From a virus: a stretch of 40,882 nt of DNA. Below the pieces are notes generated by a model. That model was given only the letters and a program-made list of their open reading frames with translations. It was not told where the DNA came from and did no database searches. Position 1 is the stretch's first letter. Each line of letters begins with the position of its first letter. The stretch is taken from positions 1 through 40,882 of IMG/VR virus record IMGVR_UViG_3300044712_000925. One strand, written 5' to 3'. The position numbers and the translations under genes were made by a program. Positions 7,905 through 15,415 of this stretch are shown here, one piece after another.

Positions 7905-8384
7905 ATGGCACTCGGCGACCTCTTCTCCCTTCCCGGCGATCGGTGGACGGACGACCCGACCAGGGGCCCGGCGAAGCGCTTGAAGAAGAGGGCGGACGGA
8001 ACCTTCGCCGAAGGCGTCTATGTCGAAGAACTTGAAACACTGAACACCGCCATCGGTGCGCCGGCGGATCCTGCTGTCGTCGGAGATGCGCCGGGCACCC
8101 TGAAATCCGCCATCCGCGGGATAGGGAAGATCTTCGCGGACGTGTGGAACGCGGCGCTGCACATGCTGATGATCGGCGACGCCCCGATGAATTCGATCGT
8201 CGACTCAACCACGACGCCAGGCTACATCTATCAGTGCGAAGCGCCGCCAGGGACGGCGACGAATGCGGCGGCCTGGCGCATCTCGCGCACGTCGACCTCG
8301 GGGGTCATGATCAGGACTTGGGCCGGCGGCGACGGTCAGTTCGACAAGGTCGCCGATAACCGTGCGGCGCTGAACTACAGCTAG
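7905..8384 (+). CDS. phage structural-type protein of unknown function
   Basis: A 159-residue protein. The C-terminal part (about residues 103-159) carries a motif seen in many tailed-phage genomes beside structural genes: GYIYQCEAPPGTATNAAAWR, then a WAGGDGQFDKVADNRAALNY ending. The N-terminal part is unlike anything I recognise. An AGGAAA ribosome binding site precedes the ATG. P2 has no equivalent at this position. It may be a capsid decoration or fibre-associated protein, or a chaperone for the following gene; none of these is proven. Confidence 0.7.
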   Translation: MALGDLFSLPGDRWTDDPTRGPAKRLKKRADGTFAEGVYVEELETLNTAIGAPADPAVVGDAPGTLKSAIRGIGKIFADVWNAALHMLMIGDAPMNSIVDSTTTPGYIYQCEAPPGTATNAAAWRISRTSTSGVMIRTWAGGDGQFDKVADNRAALNYS

Positions 8385-8397
8385 GAGGCCCAGCACC

Positions 8398-9309
8398 ATG
8401 AACCCAATCGACGTAGCAATGCTGGCCTCCAGCCGCTGGAAGATCATCACCACGGCGACCAATCCAAACCGGCTATTCACTGTTTCCGAATCGGGCATTC
8501 CGATCCCGCCCAATGCGCCGATGCTCATCCTCGACATGTGCTCGGGTGGCCTGGGCGGCGCGGGCGGGGGTACGGGCGCTCTCAACATGGCGGGCGGCGG
8601 TGGTGGTGGGTCTGGCATGTTCCTCTGGAACCTCACGGTTCCGGTCCCGCCCGGCGCTGTAACGATGGACTTGGTTCTTGGCGCAGGCGGTAATGGTGGC
8701 GCGGCGGGCGCCGGAGGGACCAGCGGAGGAACCAGCACGCTGACGTTCAGAAACGCCGTAGGTACGCAGGTCGGCGACGTGATCACCTGCTTCGCGAGCG
8801 GAACGAGCGCGACAGCGGGCGGCGCCTCTGCGGCGGGCGTTGCGTGTACCGGTGGTGCTGGGGCCACCGCCGCTGGGTACCAGGGTAGTTCCGCGGCGGG
8901 CGTTAGCGGAGCTGCGGGAAACAGCGGCGCGACTATCGTATCGCAACGGGGGTGGGGCTCAGTCTTCGGCACGACGGGCGGCGCTGGTGGGGGAGTTGAT
9001 GCAGGCAATGCCGGGAAGTCAGGAGGCGCTTGCCAATTCGTACTCATGGGTACGGGGACGCTAGTCACGGGGGCGGGCGGCAACGGCGCTGCCAACATCG
9101 GTGGCGGCGGCAGCGGCGGCCGTGGCCTCTTCTGTGGGGACCAATACACCACTGCGGGAGGCTCTGGGTCCGGCGTGGCCGGTACCAACTCCGACACGTC
9201 CGGCGCGGGCGGCACACCGAACTACGGCGCGGGTGGCGGCGGCGGCGCTGGCAACGGCGCGGGCGGCAAGGGCGGCCGTGGTGCCGCTCGCATCTACTAC
9301 GAGGGCTGA
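8398..9309 (+). CDS. glycine-rich phage surface protein
   Basis: A 303-residue protein. A normal-composition N terminus (about 1-45, with KIITTATNPNRLF) is followed by long Gly/Ala/Ser tracts with blocks of GGGGGG type, interrupted by short hydrophobic strands such as MFLWNLTVPVPPGAVTMDLV. It ends GGRGAARIYYEG, the usual close of glycine-rich phage tip proteins. Such domains resemble the polyglycine tips of T-even gp38 adhesins and of some decoration proteins. It lies 13 bases after the previous gene. Its place inside the head operon, not beside the tail fibre, leaves the role open: capsid decoration or adhesin. Confidence 0.75.
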   Translation: MNPIDVAMLASSRWKIITTATNPNRLFTVSESGIPIPPNAPMLILDMCSGGLGGAGGGTGALNMAGGGGGGSGMFLWNLTVPVPPGAVTMDLVLGAGGNGGAAGAGGTSGGTSTLTFRNAVGTQVGDVITCFASGTSATAGGASAAGVACTGGAGATAAGYQGSSAAGVSGAAGNSGATIVSQRGWGSVFGTTGGAGGGVDAGNAGKSGGACQFVLMGTGTLVTGAGGNGAANIGGGGSGGRGLFCGDQYTTAGGSGSGVAGTNSDTSGAGGTPNYGAGGGGGAGNGAGGKGGRGAARIYYEG

Positions 9310-9314
9310 CCCAT

Positions 9315-9458
9315 ATGGAATTCATCATCATTCGCGAAGGCGTGGTCGAGAACATCATCATTGCCGCGAGTCTGGAAGATGCGCAGAAGCTTTTTCCCGA
9401 CTGCATGGTGGTAGAGCGCGGCGCTTCGCTGCGCAACATCGGCGAAGTGTGGGGCTAG
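9315..9458 (+). CDS. small phage protein following the Gly-rich gene
   Basis: A 47-residue product starting MEFIIIREGVVENIIIAASL. This is a compact beta-hairpin-like start common in short proteins that accompany phage fibre or glycine-rich genes. It begins five bases after the preceding stop and is in the same orientation. The role is unknown; it may be an assembly helper for the Gly-rich protein. Confidence 0.6.
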   Translation: MEFIIIREGVVENIIIAASLEDAQKLFPDCMVVERGASLRNIGEVWG

Positions 9459-9477
9459 TAATCCGCGCCTCGACACC

Positions 9478-9945
9478 ATGTCCTTCACCGCCACGTCCCC
9501 TCCCGTAGTCGCCGACGAACCCGAGATCGAGAACGCGCCGTTCTTCCCCTCGATCGATCCGGAAGACATCCGCGCTGCGCAGCGCATCGATGGCACCATC
9601 ACCGCCGAGCGCCTGGCCGAATGCCTGATGGAAGCCATGGCCAGCGTCAACAAAGAGCTTTCCTCCTGGAAGTCGACGCAGATCGCCGCCGGCCATGCCA
9701 CGCTCTCCGATGTCCCGGCCGACCAGATCGGCGGCACCTCGATCCACGTCCGCCGCTACCTGCGCGCGGTCGGCTGCTTCACCAAGGCAAACCTCGTCGA
9801 GCGCTACCGCGACTTCGACACCACCGCCCGCGGCGACCGCAAGGCGGACGTGCTAGACAACCCGATCGACGATCTGCGTCGCGACGGCCGCTGGGCGATC
9901 AGCGACATCCTCGGCGTCTCCCGCACCGTGGTGGAACTCATCTGA
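9478..9945 (+). CDS. L: head completion protein, gpL family
   Basis: A 155-residue gpL-type protein, which stabilises filled heads and prepares the portal for tail joining. The family core is visible: FFPSIDPEDIRAAQRIDGT at the start, then RLAECLMEAMASVN, and the Y-R-DFDTTARGD segment near residue 110. The stop overlaps the next start in TGATG. Its separation from gene M by three accessory genes is not the P2 arrangement. Confidence 0.9.
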   Translation: MSFTATSPPVVADEPEIENAPFFPSIDPEDIRAAQRIDGTITAERLAECLMEAMASVNKELSSWKSTQIAAGHATLSDVPADQIGGTSIHVRRYLRAVGCFTKANLVERYRDFDTTARGDRKADVLDNPIDDLRRDGRWAISDILGVSRTVVELI

Positions 9946-10151
9946 TGCGCGTCACCGCACACCAGGGCGACACGCTCGACCTCCTCTGCTTCCGGCACCT
10001 CGGCCGCACCGCCGGCGCCGTCGAGTCCGCCCTCGAGGCGAACCCAGGCCTGGCCGCGCTCGGCCCGGTGCTGCCCATGGGCACGTCCGTCGACCTTCCC
10101 GATTCCGCGCCGGCCACGGCGCAGACCAAACTCGTTCAACTCTGGGACTGA
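9945..10151 (+). CDS. X: tail protein X, LysM-like
   Basis: A 68-residue protein of the gpX family. It has a LysM-like fold: HQGDTLDLLCFRHLG at the start, an N-x-GL-A-LGPVLPMGT middle and a VDLP close. gpX is needed for tail completion. ATG overlaps the gpL stop (TGATG), so translation is coupled. Confidence 0.88.
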   Translation: MRVTAHQGDTLDLLCFRHLGRTAGAVESALEANPGLAALGPVLPMGTSVDLPDSAPATAQTKLVQLWD

Positions 10152-10153
10152 CC

Positions 10154-10522
10154 ATGGCCGAACCGACCTCTACCCTGCCCCTCGCCATCAGCCTCCTGCC
10201 CGTGGCGATCCTCTCGATGCTGCCCGGCGTGGATCCGTCGATGGTGCTCGGCGCCTTCTCCGGCGCCGTCGTGTTCGTCATGTCGTCCGACGAATTGTCC
10301 ACGCGCAAGAAGCTCGGCTTCTTCCTCCCTTCCTTCGGCGGCGGCCTGCTGGCCGCGCCCATGGTCACCGGGCTGCTCACCTGGATGCTGCCCGACAAGG
10401 TTGCCGTCAGCCTGGGCGTCGGCTCGCTGATTGCCTCGGCCATCGTCGTCAAGACGCTGCTCTGGATCATTGCCAACGACCCCGCCAGCCTCGTCGACAT
10501 GATCAAGGGGATGCGGCGATGA
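10154..10522 (+). CDS. holin-like membrane protein
   Basis: A 122-residue protein with about three hydrophobic segments (about residues 10-45, 55-85 and 88-112) and a basic end KGMRR. It sits in the gpY holin slot between gpX and the endolysin. This placement, with the small size and membrane segments, supports a role in timing inner-membrane permeabilisation. Its stop overlaps the next start. The following gene is also holin-like, so one of the two may be an antiholin. Confidence 0.75.
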   Translation: MAEPTSTLPLAISLLPVAILSMLPGVDPSMVLGAFSGAVVFVMSSDELSTRKKLGFFLPSFGGGLLAAPMVTGLLTWMLPDKVAVSLGVGSLIASAIVVKTLLWIIANDPASLVDMIKGMRR

Positions 10523-10827
10523 TCGCCCTCGACGCCCTCATTTGCGCCGCGATCTGCCTGCGCGTCATCTTCTTCAGCCGGCAGGGCGCCGTGCATAGAC
10601 CGATCGCCGGCGTGGTCGCCTACATCATCGTCATCGCCGCCGGCGCCGTGCCGCTGCGCGCTGCGATGGGCGACCTGCCCGAGCCCACCGTGCCCGCCGT
10701 CGTCCTGCACGCCGTGCTGGCCCTCGCCATCTTCGCCGCGCGCGGCAACGTCGTCGAGCTGTTCCACACCTCGGCCGCCGAGAACTGCGTCTATCGCCTG
10801 ATCAGGAGAACCCGCCATGTCCAGTAG
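10519..10827 (+). CDS. second holin-family membrane protein
   Basis: A 102-residue protein with three predicted membrane segments (about 3-18, 28-50 and 62-78). It carries the HRPIAGVVAYIIVIAAG stretch typical of small phage holin-family proteins in P2-like betaproteobacterial phages. The start overlaps the preceding stop (ATGA) and its end overlaps the endolysin start. It could be the true holin or the antiholin of the pair. Confidence 0.75.
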   Translation: MIALDALICAAICLRVIFFSRQGAVHRPIAGVVAYIIVIAAGAVPLRAAMGDLPEPTVPAVVLHAVLALAIFAARGNVVELFHTSAAENCVYRLIRRTRHVQ

Positions 10828-11422
10828 CCTCACGCGTGCCGACATCGAGCGCGCCGCCGCAGAGCTCGGCGTCGAAGCCGCGGCCATCCTCGCCATCACC
10901 GAGGTCGAAGCCCCGGGCGGCGGCTTCCTCTCCGATGGTCGTCCGAAGATCCTCTTCGAGCGCCACGTCATGTACAAGCGGCTCAAAGCCGCCGGCCACG
11001 ATGCGGACGCGCTGGCTGCCAAGTTTCCCGCCCTCGTCAATCCCGAGCGCGGCGGGTACAAGGGCGGCGCGCAGGAGTGGTATCGCATCACCCTCGCGCG
11101 CCAGATCGACGCCACCATCGCCGACGAGTCGGCGAGCTGGGGCCGCTTCCAGATCATGGGCTACCACTGGAAGGGCTGCGGCTTCGCCGACGTCGCCGCC
11201 TTCGTCGACGCGATGATGGCCGGAGAAGCGCAGCAGCTTGACGTCTTCGTCAAGTTCGTTGCCGGGGACAAGGCGCTGTGCAAGGCGCTCAAGGCCTGCA
11301 AGTGGGCCGACGTCGCCAAGCTCTACAACGGCCCGGCCTACAAGGACAACCGCTACGACGAGAAGCTGGCCGAAGCCTACGCGCGCCACGCCGGCGCGAC
11401 CACCGACGAGGCCCCGGCATGA
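10817..11422 (+). CDS. N-acetylmuramidase-type endolysin (DUF3380)
   Basis: A 201-residue peptidoglycan hydrolase. The family signature AITEVEAPGGGFLSDGRPKI puts the likely catalytic Glu at about residue 31. It continues with ILFERHVMYKRL, then SWGRFQIMGYHW and the C-terminal FVKFVAGDKAL and YNGPAYKDNRYDEKL stretches. It has no signal peptide, so it depends on the holin for release. AGGAG precedes its ATG. The stop overlaps the spanin start (ATGA). It is a different enzyme class from the lysozyme of the neighbouring element at 39274. Confidence 0.92.
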   Translation: MSSSLTRADIERAAAELGVEAAAILAITEVEAPGGGFLSDGRPKILFERHVMYKRLKAAGHDADALAAKFPALVNPERGGYKGGAQEWYRITLARQIDATIADESASWGRFQIMGYHWKGCGFADVAAFVDAMMAGEAQQLDVFVKFVAGDKALCKALKACKWADVAKLYNGPAYKDNRYDEKLAEAYARHAGATTDEAPA

Positions 11423-11790
11423 AGGAACTCATCATTGCTGCTGTGCTCGTCATCGTCGGCGCTGCCGGCGGCGCCTGGCTGGCCGCGCGCCACTACGAGC
11501 CGCAGCTCGCCGAGGCCAACCGCAAGGCCGGCGAGAACGACCAGGCCCTCAAGACCTGCGTCGCGGCCAGCACCAGCCAGAACGCAGCCATCGAAGCCCT
11601 GCGCGACGACGCCGAGAAGCGACGCCTGCGCGACATCGCCGCAGCGAAACAGGCCCATGGCGTAGCGATCGACTACTTCCGCGAGGGGCAGATCATCCTC
11701 GGCCTGCGCCCACCGTCTGGCGCCGATCCGTGCAAGTTCGCGCGCGACGCCTTCGACGACGAGCTCCGCGACGAAAGGGGAAAGCGATGA
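11419..11790 (+). CDS. inner-membrane spanin (Rz/LysB-like)
   Basis: A 123-residue protein with one N-terminal membrane segment (about residues 4-24, IIAAVLVIVGAAGGAWLA), then a charged coiled-coil region (about 30-80) and a Cys in SGADPCKF. This is the i-spanin layout used to fuse inner and outer membranes at the last step of lysis. The start overlaps the endolysin stop, and the stop overlaps the o-spanin-like gene, so the three are coupled. Confidence 0.85.
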   Translation: MKELIIAAVLVIVGAAGGAWLAARHYEPQLAEANRKAGENDQALKTCVAASTSQNAAIEALRDDAEKRRLRDIAAAKQAHGVAIDYFREGQIILGLRPPSGADPCKFARDAFDDELRDERGKR

Positions 11791-12056
11791 CGGCGAATAA
11801 GTTGATGACCCTGCTGGTGATCTCTGCCGCGCTCGCCGGCTGCGTCACCACCGGCACCGCGCCCGTCGTCTATACCGTCGAGGTCCCCATCGCCGAGAAG
11901 TGCGACGCCCCGGTGCCGCAGCGCCCCGCCTTCGCCGTCGACGCCCTGCCCATAGGCGCCTCCATCGACGAGCAGATGCGCTCGCTGCGCGCCGAGCGCC
12001 TGCAGCGCAAGGGCTACGAGATCGAGCTCGAAGCCGCCGTTCAAGCCTGCCGCTGA
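11787..12056 (+). CDS. outer-membrane lipoprotein spanin (Rz1/LysC-like)
   Basis: An 89-residue lipoprotein. The signal peptide ends in lipobox LAGC with Cys19 as the acylation site. The mature part has a Pro-rich stretch and then a helical segment (EQMRSLRAERLQRKGYEIEL). It overlaps the i-spanin gene by only four bases, unlike the embedded Rz1 of lambda. A 33-residue mature helix would reach the partner coiled coil. Confidence 0.82.
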   Translation: MTANKLMTLLVISAALAGCVTTGTAPVVYTVEVPIAEKCDAPVPQRPAFAVDALPIGASIDEQMRSLRAERLQRKGYEIELEAAVQACR

Positions 12057-12057
12057 C

Positions 12058-12531
12058 ATGCAGAAGCTGCGCGCCATCCGCGAGCACCTGGCCGAGACGG
12101 TCCCCAGCCTCAAGAAGAACCCGGACAAGCTGCACGTCTACATCGAGAAGGGCGGGCTCGCCTGCCGCTACGGCGGCCAGTCGTTCGAATACCGCTTCGA
12201 AGCGAAGATCATGGTCGAGGATTTCGCCGACGAGGTCGATACCCTGATCATTCCCCTGCTCGTCTGGCTCAAGCAGAACCAGCCCGATCTGCTGCTCAAC
12301 CCCGACAAGTCCGACAACGTCATCCGCTACGTGGCCGAGCTCATCGACCACGAGAAGGCCGACGTCGAGCTCTCGATCGACGGCCTCACCGAGCGCGTCG
12401 TCGTCACCGAAGACGCCGGGATCTACACCGCCACGCACGTCGCCGAACCGAACCCTGCGGATCTCGAAGGAGACGCCAGCGAGGAAGCCGGCTGGGGCGC
12501 GCCGTTCGCCGGCGTTGAAATCGTCCCGTGA
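12058..12531 (+). CDS. R: tail completion protein, gpR family
   Basis: A 157-residue gpR-type protein that caps the tail end joining the head. The recognisable core is HVYIEKGGLACRYGGQSFEY, then the FEAKIMVEDFADEVDTLIIP and LLVWLKQNQPDLLLNPDK stretches. It starts two bases after the spanin stop, and its end overlaps gpS (GTGA). Confidence 0.9.
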   Translation: MQKLRAIREHLAETVPSLKKNPDKLHVYIEKGGLACRYGGQSFEYRFEAKIMVEDFADEVDTLIIPLLVWLKQNQPDLLLNPDKSDNVIRYVAELIDHEKADVELSIDGLTERVVVTEDAGIYTATHVAEPNPADLEGDASEEAGWGAPFAGVEIVP

Positions 12532-12980
12532 GCGACCTGGCCGCCTTCGATACGCGCCTCACCGCGCTGATCTCGGCGACCCTTCCCGCCGCGCGTCGGA
12601 CGCTCGCCCGCACCATCGCCGACCGGCTGCGCGCCAGCCAGGCGAAACGCATCGCCGGCCAGCTCAACCCGGACGGCACGCCCTACGCCGAGCGCAAGAC
12701 ACGCCTGCGCCGCAAGAAGGGCTTCGTCCGCCGGCAGATGTTCGTCAAGCTGCGCACCAGTCAATGGATGAAGGTCGAGGCCACGCCGGAATCCGCCGTC
12801 GTCACCTTCGTCGCCCAGGTGCAGCACATGGCGCAAGTGCACCAGGAAGGCCTGCGCGACCGCGTCAACCGGCGCGGCGGCCCCGAGATCAAGTATCCCG
12901 AGCGCAAGCTGCTCGGCCTCACCGAAGCCGAAGTCGCCGACATCGAGGACGCCGTGCTGGCGCACCTCGCTGCGTCCTGA
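12528..12980 (+). CDS. S: tail completion protein, gpS family
   Basis: A 150-residue virion morphogenesis protein of the gpS family, acting with gpR in head-tail joining. Typical features are the basic DRLRASQAKRIAGQLNPDGT region and PYAERKTRLRRKKGF. Next come LRTSQWMKVEATPESAVVTF and the FEYPxRxLLGLTEAE-like close, seen here as YPERKLLGLTEAEV. The GTG start overlaps the gpR stop. It ends the head/lysis operon just before a late-promoter dyad. Confidence 0.9.
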   Translation: MSDLAAFDTRLTALISATLPAARRTLARTIADRLRASQAKRIAGQLNPDGTPYAERKTRLRRKKGFVRRQMFVKLRTSQWMKVEATPESAVVTFVAQVQHMAQVHQEGLRDRVNRRGGPEIKYPERKLLGLTEAEVADIEDAVLAHLAAS

Positions 12981-12999
12981 TGTAGCGAGCACCATGACA
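12981..12999 (+). promoter_or_regulatory. Ogr-type late activator site before V
   Basis: TGTAGCGAGCACCATGACA has the TGT-N13-ACA geometry of the site between P and O and starts right after the gpS stop. The dyad is weaker on the right (GACA). P2 has a late promoter before V. A -10-like CATAGT at 13034-13039 would place the transcript start very near the V start codon, so the leader would be very short. Confidence 0.45.
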
Positions 13000-13049
13000 A
13001 CGACCGCGACACCGTCACGCGCGGGCGCGACGGCATAGTGGCGGCGACC

Positions 13050-13601
13050 ATGCCCAACGCCGAACTCAACCGCCAAATCGAGAACCTGATCCGGATCGGG
13101 ACCGTCTTCGCCATCGACCACGGCGCGCGCCGCGTGCGTGTGAAGAGCGGCGGCGTTGACACCAACTGGCTCAAGTGGCGCGTCGGCCGCGCCGGCGCCA
13201 CCCGCACCTGGGACCCGCCGACCATCGGCGAGCAGGTGATGATTCTCTCGCCCAGCGGCGTCCTCGACAACGGCATCGTCATGCCGTCGATCTTCAGCGA
13301 CGAGTTCGACGCGCCGAGCGACAACCCGGACGAGCACGTCGTCGATTACCCGGACGGCGCGCGCATCACCTACAACCATGAGAGCGGCGCGCTCAGCGCC
13401 ACCGGGATCAAGACCGCCGCTGTCGTCGCCTCTGATGAAATTCGCCTCGAGGCAAAGAAGATCCACATCTACGCGTCTGAACGCTACGTCTTCGAGTGCA
13501 ACGGACACGGGCAGGAATGGCTTCACGATCGCGTCAACACCTGGCAGATCGGAGAAGTGGCCGGGACGTCCCACCCGATATCTCCGCCGGAGATCGCCTG
13601 A
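13050..13601 (+). CDS. V: baseplate assembly/spike protein, gpV family
   Basis: A 183-residue gpV-type baseplate spike, the trimeric membrane-piercing needle. The OB-fold start NRQIENLIRIGTV, the WRVGRAGATRTWDPPTIGEQ stretch and VMILSPSGVLDNGIVMPSIF are diagnostic. The beta-helix tail is shorter than in P2 (211 residues) and I see no clear HxH metal motif, although it ends GTSHPISPPEIA. The ATG at 13050 matches the family; an in-frame GTG at 13038 is possible. The stop overlaps gpW. Confidence 0.91.
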   Translation: MPNAELNRQIENLIRIGTVFAIDHGARRVRVKSGGVDTNWLKWRVGRAGATRTWDPPTIGEQVMILSPSGVLDNGIVMPSIFSDEFDAPSDNPDEHVVDYPDGARITYNHESGALSATGIKTAAVVASDEIRLEAKKIHIYASERYVFECNGHGQEWLHDRVNTWQIGEVAGTSHPISPPEIA

Positions 13602-13945
13602 TGTCAGGCATGAGCGCCACCACCGGCCGCGCGCTGGACGACATGGACCACATCCGCCAGAGCGTGCGCGACATCATCACCACGCCGCAGGGATCGCGCG
13701 TCGCACGTCGTGACTATGGCTCGCTCATCCCGCAGCTCATCGACCACCCGGCCAACCCCGCCACGCGGCTGCGGCTGATGGCTGCATCCGTGGGCGCCAT
13801 CGCGCGCTGGGAGCGTCGTATCCGCATCACCCGCGCCGACTTCTACGTCGACGACACCGGCACCGCGCTGATCGACATGGAAGCCGTCCGCGTCGACGGC
13901 CCGCGCACCGGGCAAGCCGTGAGCATGGCGGTACGAGCCTCATGA
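13601..13945 (+). CDS. W: baseplate wedge protein, gpW family
   Basis: A 114-residue lysozyme-like-fold wedge protein (T4 gp25 family). Characteristic pieces are HIRQSVRDIITTPQGSRV, RRDYGSLIPQLIDHP and RLMAASVGAIARWERRIR. It starts with ATG overlapping the gpV stop and ends with TGA overlapping gpJ, so translation of the baseplate genes is coupled. Confidence 0.93.
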   Translation: MSGMSATTGRALDDMDHIRQSVRDIITTPQGSRVARRDYGSLIPQLIDHPANPATRLRLMAASVGAIARWERRIRITRADFYVDDTGTALIDMEAVRVDGPRTGQAVSMAVRAS

Positions 13946-14838
13946 CGATCGACCTTTCCCTGCTGCCCGCGCCGGAAGTCATCGATACGCTGTCGCTCGA
14001 AGCGCTGATTGCCGAGTACAAGGCCGACTTCGTCGCCCGCTACCCGGCCGCCGCCGACACCATCGACCTCGAGTCCGAGCCCATCGTCAAGCTGCTCGAA
14101 GTCGCCGCCTACCGCGAGACCGTCCTGCGCGCGCGTTACAACGACGAAGCGCGCGCCCTGCTGCTGGCCCATTCCACCGGAACGGATCTCGACCACATCG
14201 GCATCACCTACTACGACGGCGAAGAGCGGCTCGTCATCACCCCGGCTGATCCGCTCGCCGTCCCGCCCGTCGCAGCGGTGTATGAACTCGACGCCGACTT
14301 CCGCACGCGCCTGGCGTTGAAGCCCGAGTCCTATTCCGTCGCCGGCCCGACCGGCGCCTATCTGTTCCACGCCTTGTCGGCCTCCGGACAGGTAAAAAGC
14401 GCCTCGGTCACCAGCCCGCACGGCGGAACCACCGAAGTATTCATCCTGTCGCGCACCGGATCCGGCGTACCCGACCAGGCGCTGCTCGACGTCGTCGCCG
14501 CGGCGCTCAATGACGAGTCCATCCGGCCGCTCTCCGAAGAGGTGATCGTCAGCCCGGCGGAAGTGGTGAACTACACGATCGACGTCTCGCTGATCCTGTA
14601 CCCCGGCCCCTCCGGCGAGATCGTCCTGCAGGCCGCGCAGACGGCGCTGGCCAAACTCGCTGCCGCACAGCACCGGTGCGACGGCGACGTCATCGATACC
14701 GCCATCGACGCGGCCGCGCACCAGACCGGCGTCAAGAAGGTCATCAAAAATAGCCCGGCCGCCGACGTCGTCTGTGGCCCCGGCCAGGCGCCATACTGCA
14801 CCGGCATCACCGTCACCATCGCAGGAGTCGAAGCGTGA
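13942..14838 (+). CDS. J: baseplate assembly protein, gpJ family
   Basis: A 298-residue gpJ-type wedge protein. Typical segments are the acidic start with SLEALIAEYKADFVARYP, then LLAHSTGTDLDHIGITYY, GAYLFHALSASGQVKSASV and SRTGSGVPDQALLDVVAAAL. It forms the peripheral baseplate with gpW and gpI. Both ends overlap the neighbouring genes by four bases. Confidence 0.93.
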   Translation: MTIDLSLLPAPEVIDTLSLEALIAEYKADFVARYPAAADTIDLESEPIVKLLEVAAYRETVLRARYNDEARALLLAHSTGTDLDHIGITYYDGEERLVITPADPLAVPPVAAVYELDADFRTRLALKPESYSVAGPTGAYLFHALSASGQVKSASVTSPHGGTTEVFILSRTGSGVPDQALLDVVAAALNDESIRPLSEEVIVSPAEVVNYTIDVSLILYPGPSGEIVLQAAQTALAKLAAAQHRCDGDVIDTAIDAAAHQTGVKKVIKNSPAADVVCGPGQAPYCTGITVTIAGVEA

Positions 14839-15407
14839 GCCACCTGCTGCCGCGCAACTCGACGCCGCTCGAGCGCGCCGCCTCGCTCGCCATCGGCCGG
14901 TTCAATCCGCCCAAGATCGTGCCGAGCCTCTGGAACGCCGCCACCTGCCCACCCGCCGTGCTGCCGTTCCTCGCCTGGGCGCTGTCGGTCGACGAGTGGG
15001 ACCACGACTGGTCGATCGACAAGAAGCGCGCCGTCATCGCCGCCGCGCGCCAGATCCACAAGAAGAAGGGCACGCCGTTTTCGGTGCGCACCGCGCTGGC
15101 ATCCCTCGGGCAGCCGGACGCCGAGATCCTCGAGCGCGCCGACTGCATCAGGCGCAACGGGGTAGCGATCAGGAACGGCGTGCACCGCCGCAGAGGGCTC
15201 GCCGGCTGGGCGACCTATCGCGTCATCCTCAAGCGCCCCGTCACCATCGACCAGGCATTCCAGATCAAGCGCCTGCTCGCAGCCGTGCAGAGAAACTGCA
15301 TCGAGCTGCTCGCCATCGACTACTCGCAGGCCGCCATCCGCCGAAACGGCCTCGTGCTGAGAGATGGCAACTACACGCGCGGCGTCGTCAACACCAGCAT
15401 TACCTAG
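14835..15407 (+). CDS. I: tail protein I, gpI family
   Basis: A 190-residue gpI-type protein connecting baseplate and tail fibre. Family features are LPRNSTPLERAASLAIGRF, LPFLAWALSVDEWDHDW and KKGTPFSVRTAL. The C terminus has an unusual run of RRNGVAIRNGVHRRRG and ends IRRNGLVLRDGNYTRG, two similar IRRNG-containing segments. The GTG start overlaps the gpJ stop. TAGGAG at its end provides the ribosome binding site for the fibre. Confidence 0.9.
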   Translation: MSHLLPRNSTPLERAASLAIGRFNPPKIVPSLWNAATCPPAVLPFLAWALSVDEWDHDWSIDKKRAVIAAARQIHKKKGTPFSVRTALASLGQPDAEILERADCIRRNGVAIRNGVHRRRGLAGWATYRVILKRPVTIDQAFQIKRLLAAVQRNCIELLAIDYSQAAIRRNGLVLRDGNYTRGVVNTSIT

Positions 15408-15415
15408 GAGCCAAC

